A stretch of 64,000 nt of DNA. It comes from CAWKPF01 sp963851415. GTDB taxonomy: Bacteria; Acidobacteriota; Thermoanaerobaculia; Multivoradales; Multivoraceae. Below the pieces are notes generated by a model. That model was given only the letters and a program-made list of their open reading frames with translations, was not told where the DNA came from and searched no databases. How positions within the stretch are numbered: the stretch's first letter is position 1; the number at the start of each line of letters is the position of its first letter. The position numbers and the translations under genes were made by a program. The DNA is taken from NCBI GenBank assembly GCA_963851415.1, contig CAWKPF010000002.1:1116001-1180000 (forward strand). Reading direction: 5' to 3'. Shown in pieces: positions 17,255 to 26,511 of the stretch.

Positions 17255-19861
17255 CTACGGCCAGACGAGGGCACTGGGCTCGCCCGGCAGCATGCAGTCC
17301 CAGAAAACGGGAGACAGCCAGTCCCTTCCGGGATCGCCCCCGATCGGCGCACCCGGCGGAGCCGGCGCCGAGTACACCGGATCGAGCGTGTCTCCTGGTC
17401 TCTCGATGAAACGCTCGATATCGCTGGCCAGCAGGAGCTGGTGGGCACGCGCCGCCTCGCTCTCGCCTGCATCGGCCTGCAACCGCTCCAGTAGCCGCTC
17501 GAGTCGGAGAAGCGCCACCGCGCGGACCTGGGGCAGCGGTGCGCGAGAGGCCAGCCACACGAGGCGATCGACCAGCACGCGCTGCGTAACCCGCAGGATC
17601 GCCTCTTCGTACGGGCTCGAGGCCTCGCCCCCGAACGCCGCTGTCGTCAGCCGATCGATAACCTCCTCCAAGCCGGGCAGGGTCGGTTCGAGCAGGTGCT
17701 GCTCGACGATTCGGGCCGCCCGGTCCGGCTCCAGGACGAAGCCGATCGTGATGTCCGATGCGATGCTCGCCGGGGCCAGCACATCGAAAGCCGAACCGGT
17801 GGCTCCGGGAAAGAGCTCGCGATGCGCGCCGTATCCCGACGGTCGAGGCGGCAGCCGGTCGATGACCGCCGCGGGCAGAGCGAGCTCGGCAGGATCGAGA
17901 GTCGCAGCGAGCGCCTCGAGCGCCGAGCGCTGCTGCTCCCCCGACGGCCGCGAGAACGGCAGGCGCCCGTCCCCTCGAAGGGAATAGATGTAGTCCTGTC
18001 CCCCGAGCACCGACGCCACCGACTGCACGCCCCAACGATGGTAGAGATAGATCGGGACGAGCGCCTCCTCGATGGTCGCCATGGGCGCCTCGAAACGAAT
18101 CGTCGACTCGCCCATCCGGTCGAGGGCGCTGCGGCGTACCGCCATCAGGTGCTCGAGGCCCGCGACCACGTCGCTGCCGTTGTTCCACCAGTCTGACTTC
18201 GGACTCACAGCCATGTCCTGATTCGACATGAACCGAAGGTCTTCCTGCCACGCCTCGTTCAGGATACTGCCGAGAGCCTCCTGCTCGTCGACCCCTGCGG
18301 GGAAATGCTGGTAGCCGTACTCGATCGCGACCGAGTCCCATTCTCCGATCTCGCCCTCGTAGGCGTCGGACAGGTCGATCGACCCGTCATCGCCCAGGAT
18401 CTCGAGCGCATGCGGATAGTCCATGACCGAGATCCGCCCCCTGGAACTGCCGTAGTAGTTGTGCGACAGCCCCAGCGTGTGGCCGATCTCGTGAGCGGAA
18501 AGCTGACGCAGGCGAGCCAGAGCAGCCTCCGCCAGGATGGAGGGTCTCTCGCTGCCGGTCTGGTAGGGTGAGAGCAGCCCCTCGAAGATGAGATAGTCCT
18601 GACGGACCCGCAGTGAGCCCAGGGTCACCACCGCCTTGATGATCTCGCCAGTCCTCGGATCGACCATGGTCGCGCCCGAGCTCCAACCGCGAGTCGAGCG
18701 ATGCACCCAGTTGATGACGTTGTAACGAATGTCCATCGGATCGGCGCCCTCGGGAAGGAGCTCGACCCGGAACGCATTGCGAAAGCCTGCCGCTTCGTAC
18801 GCCTGAGCCCACCAGTTGCCCCCCTCGAGCAGAGCCGAGCGCATCGGTTCCGGCGTACCCCGGTCGAGGTAGTAGACGATCGGCTCAACGACGTCGCTGA
18901 CCTCGGCATCCGGGTCGAGCTTCTCCAGACGGTGTCGCACCACCCATCTCTGGCTCAACGGCTCGCCCAGGGGAACAGCGTAGTCCTGGAACATCATCTC
19001 GATGTAGCCGGCCCGCGGATCGCTCTCGCGTGGAGTGTAGCCGGGGCCGGGAAGCTCCACGAACGAGTGGTGCTGCCGGAGCGTCACGGCTTCGGATGAC
19101 GGGGAGACGCTGGCGACCGTTCCGGAGAACAGGCTCCGCCCGAAGCTCCCGTCTCCCCGCCCAACGGAGATGTCGCTGCCCACCGGGGTCGGTCCCTCGC
19201 TCGGTCCACGGGCGTTGCCCCGGCCGGGGGCCGCGCTCTTGCGCACGAAGGTCAACGTCACGTCGACTTCGGTGTTCTCGGGAAAGACCCGGGTCTGAGG
19301 AAGGTGGATCGCGCTCCGCGACGTGTCGACCTCGTACGACCCCAGCCGCGGCCCCGTGCCGCTGGCGTCGCGCACGAAGAAATCCGTAGCGTCGACCAGC
19401 ACGCGACCGTCGGTCTCGGCCGCCACCTCGAACCCCCAGAGCACCGATCGAGCGAAGGCGTCTTCGACCGCCCTGCGTTCGTCCGGATTGTCCGTCTCGG
19501 CGCGAAAGCTGAAGTTCGGCTCGACCATCAGGACCCTGGGCCCGACTCGCTCGAACCGCACGATCCGACTGCCGCTGCTCTGACCGCGATCGAGCCCGAT
19601 GTCGTTCGAGCCGAGCCCGGCGGTCAGACCGTTGGCGTAGAGGATCTCCTCGTCGAAGCGCGAGATCTCCATCCACAGCTTGCCGGTGCGCTCGTTCCAG
19701 AACAGCGGCACGAAACCATCGAGCCTCCGCATTCCGGACGTCTTGCCGTCGATCGTCGGAACAACGTCGTCGCCATTTGCCGTCTGGGCCCTGGAGAGTT
19801 GCGGGGTCGAAGCGAGCAGTGCGATCAACGCGAAGGTCCGAACCAGTCTTGTACTTTCCAT
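17255..19861 (-). CDS. Secreted zinc-dependent metalloprotease (DUF5117/DUF4953 type)
   Basis: Large secreted metalloprotease-like protein, 868 residues, with a signal peptide ending near SRAQ (residue 26). The zinc site is H457-EIGHTLGLSH467, an extended HExxHxxGxxH metzincin-type motif, followed by SVMDYPH, which could supply the Met-turn. The flanking regions match the DUF5117 and DUF4953 domains that frame such enzymes in Bacteroidota and Acidobacteriota: an N-terminal block with GFVPLFWNERTGKLWMEI and a middle DPRTGEIIKA before the motif. Substrates are unknown. ATG at 19861 is chosen because it opens the signal peptide; no strong ribosome site is visible. No neighbour on its strand is close. 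Confidence 0.88.
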   Translation of the reverse strand: MESTRLVRTFALIALLASTPQLSRAQTANGDDVVPTIDGKTSGMRRLDGFVPLFWNERTGKLWMEISRFDEEILYANGLTAGLGSNDIGLDRGQSSGSRIVRFERVGPRVLMVEPNFSFRAETDNPDERRAVEDAFARSVLWGFEVAAETDGRVLVDATDFFVRDASGTGPRLGSYEVDTSRSAIHLPQTRVFPENTEVDVTLTFVRKSAAPGRGNARGPSEGPTPVGSDISVGRGDGSFGRSLFSGTVASVSPSSEAVTLRQHHSFVELPGPGYTPRESDPRAGYIEMMFQDYAVPLGEPLSQRWVVRHRLEKLDPDAEVSDVVEPIVYYLDRGTPEPMRSALLEGGNWWAQAYEAAGFRNAFRVELLPEGADPMDIRYNVINWVHRSTRGWSSGATMVDPRTGEIIKAVVTLGSLRVRQDYLIFEGLLSPYQTGSERPSILAEAALARLRQLSAHEIGHTLGLSHNYYGSSRGRISVMDYPHALEILGDDGSIDLSDAYEGEIGEWDSVAIEYGYQHFPAGVDEQEALGSILNEAWQEDLRFMSNQDMAVSPKSDWWNNGSDVVAGLEHLMAVRRSALDRMGESTIRFEAPMATIEEALVPIYLYHRWGVQSVASVLGGQDYIYSLRGDGRLPFSRPSGEQQRSALEALAATLDPAELALPAAVIDRLPPRPSGYGAHRELFPGATGSAFDVLAPASIASDITIGFVLEPDRAARIVEQHLLEPTLPGLEEVIDRLTTAAFGGEASSPYEEAILRVTQRVLVDRLVWLASRAPLPQVRAVALLRLERLLERLQADAGESEAARAHQLLLASDIERFIERPGDTLDPVYSAPAPPGAPIGGDPGRDWLSPVFWDCMLPGEPSALVWP

Positions 19862-20012
19862 GGGGCACAATCTATGACAAACCGGGCGAAGGTCTGTCTC
19901 CTTCCCTCGGATGGGGCTGATGCGCCCGGGGCTGCGACCGGTCGTCAAGGGACTCCGCCGTCCATCGCGTCCTGGACCGTGCGGCACTGCGGGCACATTC
20001 GCTCCCCGAGGG

Positions 20013-20768
20013 CTACCACTCACTGCCGAGCGCAACGGTGATCGCCTGACCACTGACACCGCTCGATTCCTCTGCAGCCAGGAACGCGATCACCTCTGCC
20101 ACCTCTCCAGGAGTCACCACGCGACCGGGCAGGTAGAGTGCCTCTCGTTCCTTCCAGATCTCCTGCGGCGACACGCCCCGCTCTCGTGCCTGCGCCTGGG
20201 CGGAGCGTTCCGCCATCGTCGTTCGCACCCAGCCGGGCAGCACGGCATTGGAGGTGACGCCATGTGGGCCACCGTCCTGCGCCACTGAGCGCATCAACCC
20301 CAACAACCCGTGCTTGGAGGCGTTGTAGGCGCTCCCCGCAGGCTCGGCCACGCGAGCCGCCGTCGAGGCGGTGTAGACCACGCGTCCGTACTCGCGCTCC
20401 ACCATGTCTCGCAGCACCAACCTGGACAGATGAAACGGCCCGTCCAGATTGACCCGCATGGTCTCGTCCCAGACGTCGGGGTCCTGCTCCCAGATCACCC
20501 GCTCGTGGGCCGAGCCGATTCCGTGGTTACACACCAGAATCTCGACCGGCCCGAGTCTCTCGACGGTCTCCTCCACTGCCTTGGTGCAACCGTCCACAGT
20601 GCCGAGGTCGCAGGGGGTGTACTCGACCCCCAGCGCCGCCAGCTCCTCTGCGGAGCGGGAAACGGCCATGACCTGCGCACCGCGCGCGACCAGAAGCTCC
20701 GTGGTCGCCTTGCCGATACCCCGACCCGCTCCGGTCACCAACGCGACTCGCCCCTCGACTCCGGGCAT
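20013..20768 (-). CDS. SDR family oxidoreductase
   Basis: Classical short-chain dehydrogenase/reductase, 251 residues. The cofactor motif is TGAGRGIG near residue 13, the NNAG-equivalent is CNHG, and the catalytic residues lie in YTASTAARV (Ser) and YNASK (Tyr and Lys). The C-terminal GVSGQAITVALG is typical of FabG-like and 3-hydroxyacyl or hydroxysteroid SDRs. The substrate cannot be read from the sequence. ATG at 20768 has AAGGAGG 9 nt upstream, a strong site that fixes the start. The gene is divergent from the desulfurase-like gene at 20911, so the 142 nt between them must carry both promoters. Confidence 0.9.
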   Translation of the reverse strand: MPGVEGRVALVTGAGRGIGKATTELLVARGAQVMAVSRSAEELAALGVEYTPCDLGTVDGCTKAVEETVERLGPVEILVCNHGIGSAHERVIWEQDPDVWDETMRVNLDGPFHLSRLVLRDMVEREYGRVVYTASTAARVAEPAGSAYNASKHGLLGLMRSVAQDGGPHGVTSNAVLPGWVRTTMAERSAQAQARERGVSPQEIWKEREALYLPGRVVTPGEVAEVIAFLAAEESSGVSGQAITVALGSEW

Positions 20769-20910
20769 CGCCGACGCCTCCTTCTCTGGTGGGAAGATCC
20801 GTGAAAGCCCAGTATACGAACGCACCGGCGCAGGGAGGCGGAGGGCGAGCACCCTCGACGAGGAAAGCCCGTATTCAGCACCGGCGTCCCCTTTTGGTCA
20901 TACTTCAGAA

Positions 20911-22311
20911 GTGACTGCCACCAGTGTCATCCAGCAGCGCTTCCTCCAGCAGTTCCCCCAGTACGAAGCCACCTCGACGCTGGACGAGCTCCGTCGTCGC
21001 GAGTTTCAGCGGCTCGAGCGCGGGAGACACGTCTATCTCGACTACACCGGAGCGAGCCTCTATGCCGAGTCGCAGGTGCGCCGCCAGGCCGATCTGCTGC
21101 TCGGTTCGGTGCTCGGCAACTCCCACTCTTCGAATCCCACCTCGGCAACCACGACCGAACTGGTCGAGCGCTGTCGTTCCCGGGTGCTCGAGTTCTTCAA
21201 TGCGTCTCCACACGAGTACGACCTCGTCTTCACCGGAAACGCGAGCCAGGCGCTGAAGCTTGTCGGCGAGTCCTACCCGTTCGAGCCCGGCGATGAGTTC
21301 CTGCTCACCTTCGACAATCACAATTCGGTCAACGGAATCCGGGAGTTCGACCGGGCTCGCGGGGCCCGCACCCGATACGTACCCCTCGCCCCTCCCGACC
21401 TGAGAGTCGATGAGCAACAGCTGGATCACATGCTCACCGAGGCTTCCCCTGGCCGGCACCATCTGTTCGCCTATCCGGCGCAGTCCAACTTCTCGGGAGT
21501 CCAGCACCCCCTCGGTTGGATCGACCGTGCTCACGATCTCGGTTGGCACGTACTGCTCGATGCCGCCGCCTTCGTGCCGACCAACCGTCTCGACCTGAGC
21601 CTCGACCACCCCGATTGGGTCGCACTCTCCTTCTACAAGATGTTCGGTCACCCCACCGGTGTCGGCGCCCTGATCGGTCGCCGCACCGCCATGGAGCAAC
21701 TACACCGACCGTGGTTCGCCGGAGGCACCATCTCGGTCGCCTCGGTGCAGGCCGACCGTCACGTGTTGAATCCTGGCGCACGAGCCTTCGAAGACGGCAC
21801 ACTCGACTTCACCAACATTCCCGCGGTAGAGATCGGACTCGATCTGATCGAGTCGGTCGGAATCGACACCATCCACACCCGCGTGACCTGTCTCACGGGA
21901 TGGCTGCTGGAGCGCTTGCTCTCTCTCGTCCACTCGAACGGGGAGCCGCTGATCAAGCTCTACGGTCCTCCCGACACCACGGCGCGTGGCGGCACCGTCA
22001 CGGTCAATTTCCATGACCGCGACGGCATTCTTCTGGACCACGAGCAGATCGAACAGCAGGCCAATCGACATTCGATCTCGCTCCGCACGGGTTGTTTCTG
22101 CAATCCGGGAGCCGGCGAGCTCGCCATGGGACTCGAGCGACAGGAACTGGTCGACTGCTTCGAGCAGTCGTCCTGCGCCATGAGCTACCAGGACCTTCGC
22201 CGGTGCATCGACGGCAAGAGCACCGGCGCGGTGCGGATCTCGCTCGGTTGGGTGAGCAACCTCGACGATGTCGAGGCGCTGATCGCATTCGCCTCGGAGC
22301 TGCGCCAGTAG
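20911..22311 (+). CDS. Class V aminotransferase, molybdenum cofactor sulfurase-like
   Basis: PLP enzyme of the class V aminotransferase/cysteine desulfurase family, 466 residues. The internal-aldimine lysine is K243 in SFYKMFGHPTGVGALI, with PLP-binding Asp217 in LLDAAAF. The closest pattern I recognise is the N-terminal desulfurase domain of eukaryotic MOCOS: YLDYTGASLY near the start, GNSHSSNPTS, AGGTISV, and the persulfide-bearing RTGCFCNPG with C395 and C397. It would abstract sulfur from cysteine, possibly to sulfurate a molybdenum cofactor; the C-terminal MOSC domain of eukaryotic MOCOS is absent. GTG at 20911 is the best start in a frame that is open further upstream, but its ribosome site is weak. 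Confidence 0.8.
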   Translation: MTATSVIQQRFLQQFPQYEATSTLDELRRREFQRLERGRHVYLDYTGASLYAESQVRRQADLLLGSVLGNSHSSNPTSATTTELVERCRSRVLEFFNASPHEYDLVFTGNASQALKLVGESYPFEPGDEFLLTFDNHNSVNGIREFDRARGARTRYVPLAPPDLRVDEQQLDHMLTEASPGRHHLFAYPAQSNFSGVQHPLGWIDRAHDLGWHVLLDAAAFVPTNRLDLSLDHPDWVALSFYKMFGHPTGVGALIGRRTAMEQLHRPWFAGGTISVASVQADRHVLNPGARAFEDGTLDFTNIPAVEIGLDLIESVGIDTIHTRVTCLTGWLLERLLSLVHSNGEPLIKLYGPPDTTARGGTVTVNFHDRDGILLDHEQIEQQANRHSISLRTGCFCNPGAGELAMGLERQELVDCFEQSSCAMSYQDLRRCIDGKSTGAVRISLGWVSNLDDVEALIAFASELRQ

Positions 22312-22400
22312 TCTTCACGCGGCTGGTCCGGTACCGAGAAAGGGGCCCTGCGAGTGACACCGGGCTCGTCCGGACACGGTCGATTCCGCGTCGTGGACCG

Positions 22401-22616
22401 CTACTTCCAGCCGATCTGCCAGCGCCCGGAGTCCTTCAGCTCGTGCCACTCGATCTCGAGCTCGCGACGACTGTGCACCGCCTCCAGAACACAGGACTGC
22501 GTGGTTCCGTCCGCGTCGCGCTTCACCTCGGTCACCAGGAAGTGCTTCTCCCTGTTGCGCGGCTCGACCGCGGTCCACTTGCTGAGTTGCAGCTTCTTCG
22601 GGCTGATGCGATTCAC
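22401..22616 (-). CDS. Small conserved Trp-rich protein (TIGR02450 family)
   Basis: A 71-residue protein that matches the TIGR02450 family nearly end to end: it begins NRISPKKLQLSKWTAVEP, continues NREKHFLVTEV, and closes with ELKDSGRWQIGWK, where the spaced tryptophans are diagnostic. Function is unknown; the family is small, cytoplasmic and widely scattered in bacteria. GTG at 22616 has AAAGGT upstream. It is convergent with the desulfurase-like gene and sits downstream of the LysM transglycosylase on the same strand, 147 nt away. Confidence 0.85.
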   Translation of the reverse strand: MNRISPKKLQLSKWTAVEPRNREKHFLVTEVKRDADGTTQSCVLEAVHSRRELEIEWHELKDSGRWQIGWK

Positions 22617-22763
22617 GGAGCACCTTTCGTTCTCTCAGCGCCGGCCTGATCCGAGTCCGGGAAGAACGGTCGAGCCGAACCCGATGCCACTGCCTTCACG
22701 ACGCCCACCCCGAGATCTGGAGAGTCGAGCGGAGCACGGTCACGCCTTCGAGGCCGCAGCGGT

Positions 22764-24596
22764 CTATTTGGGAATGACCAGCGTTTGGCCAGGGTAGATC
22801 GTACTCCGCCGACCCAGACGATTGGCCTGCAACAGGTCGGACAGACCGACTCCATGCCGATCGGCGATGGCTCCCGGAGTGTCACCCGACCTCACCGTGT
22901 AGCTCTTGCCGTCGGAGCCGCCACCCGAGGCGGACGCACTGCTCGCTGCGGCACCCACCCGCAGCTGCTGACCCGGGTGAATGAGATTCGAGGACAGGCC
23001 ATTGTCGTTCTTGATCCGGCTGACCGTCGTTCCATAGGCCTGCGCAATGACTCCGAGCGTCTCGCCACGACGTACAGTGTGGACGCCATTCACCGCGGTG
23101 CGGGAGGTTTGCGCGACTCTTCCAGAGCCACGGACCGGAATCCGAAGACTCTGCCCCTCACGGATCCGATTCGCGCTGCGCAGGTTGTTGGTCCGCATGA
23201 TTGCACTCACGCTCGTGCCGTAGCGCTGGGCGATCACCGAGAGAGTTTGCCCTCGCCTCACACGGTGGATTTCGTACTGCGTCTCGGGCGGCTTCCACTC
23301 GGGAATCGAGGACAGGCCCGCCATCAGCGTCTGCTCGCCGGCAGCCGGGACCCGGAGCTCATAGGGACGAGGAGGAGTGCCTTTGTGGCGGAGCTCGGGA
23401 TTGAGCTCGGCGAGAGTGCCCTTGCCGAGACCGAGCAGGGCGTCCAGTTGCTCGAGCTGGACCGCCCGCTCCACCGTGACCGTGGCCGAATCGAACGGGG
23501 GGTCGGGCTCCGGCAGAGTCATCCCGTACTTCTCCGGATCCTCGATGATGGCGATCGCCGCGTAGAGCCGGGGCACGTAGCGCCGAGTCTCGCGCGGCAG
23601 CAGCTCGTACAGATCCCAGAAGTCCAGGTACTCGGTCTGCGAGCGCCGCTGCAGACGAGCGACCCGAGCCTCACCGCAGTTATATCCGGCGAGGGCCTTC
23701 GGCCAGTCACCGAACATCCCGTGCAGGTCGCTCAGGTAGCCGATCGCCGCTTCGGTGGACTTCTCGGGATCGTAGCGCTCATCCACCCAGCCGTCCCGGC
23801 TGAGGCCATATCGCTGGCCCGTCGAAGAAATGAACTGCCACATGCCCACCGCGCTGGCACGCGAGTAGGCCCTGACCTTGAACCAGCTCTCCACCATCGG
23901 AAGCCAGCTCAGCTGGCTGGGAAGACCCGCCTCCTCGAGGCTGGCGAGAATCATCGGACGATAGCGCCCCGACCGGCGATAGCCCTCGAGGAACGCCTCA
24001 CGCTCGACCGTGGTGAAACTCTTGATCTCCTTTCGGACATACTCGTTGTCCACCATCGGAAGCTCGAGGTCCCAGGATGCGGTCGGCCGGGTCGCAACGG
24101 TGCGTCCGGCACGATAGTGGCGGCTGATGAGGTCCGCCACCAGGAGGCGTATGTCCTCCTTGGCCTGAAGGTAGTTTCCATCTCCGTTTCCGGGCAGCTC
24201 GAGCATCAGCTCGTACGCCTGGTCGAGGGCGGAGAGGGCGCCCTCCGTGTCGCCCTCATCGAGCATGAGCTCCGCCGCTTGGCACAGTTCGAGCGCCCAG
24301 CGTTGGATGACTTCGGGCTCGGTCGCAGGCTCTTCTTCGACGGGTACCTCCTCGACGAGGTCCACTTCCTCTGTCCATTCTTCCCCGTCCAGGGTCTCTG
24401 CGACTACGTCCGCCTCGAGGGCCTCCTCGGCCGGCTCCGCGGGTGGCTGCGCCGTGACGTTGGTAGAAACGGTGCCCTCTTCGGCAAACGGAGTCACACT
24501 CGCAGGCGATGGCTCGGGAGTCGCAGTGCGACATCCCGCGAGCCCGGTGGCCAACACGGCCGCGGCCAGAACGATCGAAGGTCGATGAAATCGCAA
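22764..24596 (-). CDS. MltD-like lytic transglycosylase lipoprotein with three LysM domains
   Basis: Peptidoglycan hydrolase of the MltD type, about 610 residues. The N-terminus is a lipoprotein signal with lipobox LAGC (Cys22 from the TTG start), then a low-complexity Pro/Glu/Ala region. The SLT domain shows the catalytic Glu in LPMVESWFKV, then SRASAVGMWQF and AGYNCGEARV, which are the family's motifs. Three C-terminal LysM repeats follow (starting VRRGQTLSVIA, VRRGETLGVIA and VRSGDTPGAIA). It would cleave glycan strands at the outer membrane. TTG at 24596 is chosen because GGGAGGA lies 10 nt upstream and the signal starts there; the longer frame upstream looks non-coding. Confidence 0.88.
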   Translation of the reverse strand: MRFHRPSIVLAAAVLATGLAGCRTATPEPSPASVTPFAEEGTVSTNVTAQPPAEPAEEALEADVVAETLDGEEWTEEVDLVEEVPVEEEPATEPEVIQRWALELCQAAELMLDEGDTEGALSALDQAYELMLELPGNGDGNYLQAKEDIRLLVADLISRHYRAGRTVATRPTASWDLELPMVDNEYVRKEIKSFTTVEREAFLEGYRRSGRYRPMILASLEEAGLPSQLSWLPMVESWFKVRAYSRASAVGMWQFISSTGQRYGLSRDGWVDERYDPEKSTEAAIGYLSDLHGMFGDWPKALAGYNCGEARVARLQRRSQTEYLDFWDLYELLPRETRRYVPRLYAAIAIIEDPEKYGMTLPEPDPPFDSATVTVERAVQLEQLDALLGLGKGTLAELNPELRHKGTPPRPYELRVPAAGEQTLMAGLSSIPEWKPPETQYEIHRVRRGQTLSVIAQRYGTSVSAIMRTNNLRSANRIREGQSLRIPVRGSGRVAQTSRTAVNGVHTVRRGETLGVIAQAYGTTVSRIKNDNGLSSNLIHPGQQLRVGAAASSASASGGGSDGKSYTVRSGDTPGAIADRHGVGLSDLLQANRLGRRSTIYPGQTLVIPK

Positions 24597-24769
24597 GGTG
24601 ATCAGGTCCTCCCGGCGGGGTCGGGTGGCGACTCCGCAGCCAGATCCCCTATTCTGCCGAGCTGCGGCGGCAGCGTCCACCCGTACTCTCGGAATCAGTA
24701 GACTCACGCCGTTGTCGGTGTGGACGACTTCTGTGCAGCAAGCCAACGAGCGAGCGGTGAAGCGAACCG

Positions 24770-25465
24770 ATGCCTGAAGCCGAACTGTATGCCCCGATCA
24801 AGCGATTCCTCGAGACGCAGGGGTACTCGGTCAAAGGCGAGATCGGCCCCTGCGACATCGTGGCCGTGCGTGGGGACGAAGGCCCGGTCGTCGTCGAGCT
24901 GAAGGAACGACTGAGCCTCGCACTCATTCTTCAAGCTGTCGACCGGCTCAATGCCGCCGATGCGGTCTACGTCGCCTTTCGTATCGGAGCCGGTCACAGC
25001 GCGACCTGGAGAGCCCGGCGAAAGCAGGTACAAAGCCTGCTTCGACGGCTGGGACTCGGCCTTCTCACGGTGTCGGCCAGGGGAAGAGTCGTGCCTGTCT
25101 TGGACCCCGCGCCCTACCGACCCAGGTCGAACGCTCCGCGCCGCCAACGGTTGCTCACGGAGTTCGCGGAGCGAGTCGGCGATCCGGAGACGGGGGGCTC
25201 CGCCGCGGGCCAACGACTGACTGCGTATCGTCAGGATGCCCTGCGGTGTGCTCGAGAGCTGGACCACTCAGGCGCCCTCAAGGTCAGCGTCCTTCGCGAT
25301 CGCACCGGAGTCTCGCGCGCGGGATCCATCTTGAGAGCCAATCACTATGGCTGGTTCGATCGGGTGAGAACCGGTCACTACGACCTCTCCCCGAAGGGAC
25401 GCGAAGAGCTGGTCGACTGGCACGACGCGCTCGACACTCTGACGCACCGCCCCGAGTCCCGATGA
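24770..25465 (+). CDS. DUF2161 protein with PD-(D/E)XK nuclease fold
   Basis: A 231-residue protein of the DUF2161 family. The N-terminal half has the restriction-endonuclease-like pattern: E5 in the first helix, D29 in GPCDIVAV, and E43-L-K45 in VVVELKE, the PD-(D/E)XK catalytic triad equivalents. The C-terminal half is predicted to be a winged-helix-like module (SVLRDRTGVSRAGSILRANHYGWF, quoted only in part: LRDRTGVSRAGSILRANHY). Biological role is unknown; relatives are cytoplasmic. It is divergent from the transglycosylase gene (173 nt apart) and convergent with the SDR at 25536. ATG at 24770 is the first start of the conserved block. Confidence 0.8.
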   Translation: MPEAELYAPIKRFLETQGYSVKGEIGPCDIVAVRGDEGPVVVELKERLSLALILQAVDRLNAADAVYVAFRIGAGHSATWRARRKQVQSLLRRLGLGLLTVSARGRVVPVLDPAPYRPRSNAPRRQRLLTEFAERVGDPETGGSAAGQRLTAYRQDALRCARELDHSGALKVSVLRDRTGVSRAGSILRANHYGWFDRVRTGHYDLSPKGREELVDWHDALDTLTHRPESR

Positions 25466-25535
25466 CCGCTGTGAGCTTCCCGGCTACGAGCGAGCGGAGC
25501 ATCCCGTGGTCATCGAACCGCTCCTCAGCTGATCG

Positions 25536-26201
25536 TCACCACGGCAGTTCCTCCCCATTCTGGTGGTAGAACGTGCCCGACTCCTCGAGCGTCAGCTCGT
25601 CGAGCCGCGCGATGAGACCCGCGGCGGCTTCGTCCGCATCGATGTGACCGGTGCCTCCGGTCATCTCGGTGCGCACCCAGCCGGGATGCAGAAGCCTCAC
25701 CGCGATCTCTCGGTCGCGAAGATCGTGGGCGAGTGAGCGGCCGGCCATGTTGAGCGCGGCCTTCGACATCCGGTAGCCATAGCTGCCGCCGGAGGTGTTG
25801 TCGGCGACCGAGCCCATTCGGCTGGTCACCAACCCGATCTTGCTTCCGGCACGAAGACAGGGCCGCATCGCCCGCACCGCCTGAACCGGACCGAGCGCGT
25901 TGACCTCGAACTGGCGACGCGCCGAGGCGACATCGAACTCGTCGAGCGAGACACGCTCCAGAACGCCCGCGACCACCACCAACCAGTCGAGCGAGTCCTC
26001 GCCGATCTGTTGGGCGAGCGCAACGAGTGCATCGGCGTCGGTGACGTCGACCCCTGTGTGCACGGAGACTCCCGGGAGCTGATCGAGCTCGGCCGAAGAA
26101 CGGCGACAGGCCGCGATCACGTCGTCGCCACGCTTCGCCAACTGGCGGCAGAGCTCGAGACCGATTCCCCGATTCGACCCCACGATCAAGACTCGCGCCA
26201 T
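25536..26201 (-). CDS. SDR family NAD(P)-dependent oxidoreductase
   Basis: A 221-residue short-chain dehydrogenase resembling the CsgA/carbonyl-reductase-like group. The cofactor motif is VGSNRGIGLEL, the active-site Ser is in VTSRMGS, and the catalytic Tyr and Lys are in YGYRMSK; LHPGWVRTEMTG follows as in relatives. Substrate unknown. ATG at 26201 has AGGAGGG about 8 nt upstream. It follows the small membrane protein gene by 12 nt, which itself follows the META lipoprotein gene by 10 nt, so the three probably form an operon. Confidence 0.9.
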   Translation of the reverse strand: MARVLIVGSNRGIGLELCRQLAKRGDDVIAACRRSSAELDQLPGVSVHTGVDVTDADALVALAQQIGEDSLDWLVVVAGVLERVSLDEFDVASARRQFEVNALGPVQAVRAMRPCLRAGSKIGLVTSRMGSVADNTSGGSYGYRMSKAALNMAGRSLAHDLRDREIAVRLLHPGWVRTEMTGGTGHIDADEAAAGLIARLDELTLEESGTFYHQNGEELPW

Positions 26202-26213
26202 CCCCCTTCCCTC

Positions 26214-26501
26214 CTAGCGGAACGTCCGAACCAACGCGCCGACCCCTGTCAGGAGAATCGCGGGCCAGATCACGAGCAGGTCGACGCGGATGTTCGCCTC
26301 CGGCGTGCGCGTCATCACAAGCCACTCCCAGACCGCGTAGAGCAGGCACACGCCGAAGGGAATCAGCAATGCGTTGGGATGTCGTGCCGCGGCCACACTG
26401 CCGAAACGCAACACCGCCCAGGCTGCCAGGAAGAGTGCGGCAAGAGCGAGGATATTCAGCGGCTTGTGCACGAACAGCGAGCCAAGAGCCTCCAGCATCA
26501 T
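26214..26501 (-). CDS. Small membrane protein of unknown function
   Basis: A 95-residue protein with three hydrophobic segments (KPLNILALAALFLAAWAVLR, NALLIPFGVCLLYAVWEWLV and LLVIWPAILLTGVGALV). I do not recognise a named family. It sits between the META lipoprotein gene and the SDR gene with gaps of 10 and 12 nt, and is almost certainly co-transcribed with both. ATG at 26501; the adjacent in-frame second Met could also serve. Confidence 0.75.
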   Translation of the reverse strand: MMLEALGSLFVHKPLNILALAALFLAAWAVLRFGSVAAARHPNALLIPFGVCLLYAVWEWLVMTRTPEANIRVDLLVIWPAILLTGVGALVRTFR

Positions 26502-26511
26502 CGATTCCTTC

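Noticed and set aside
22785..24701. A plus-strand frame of 638 codons opposite the transglycosylase
   Set aside because: It is the complement of a gene with clear SLT and LysM domains; composition and motifs show no protein family.
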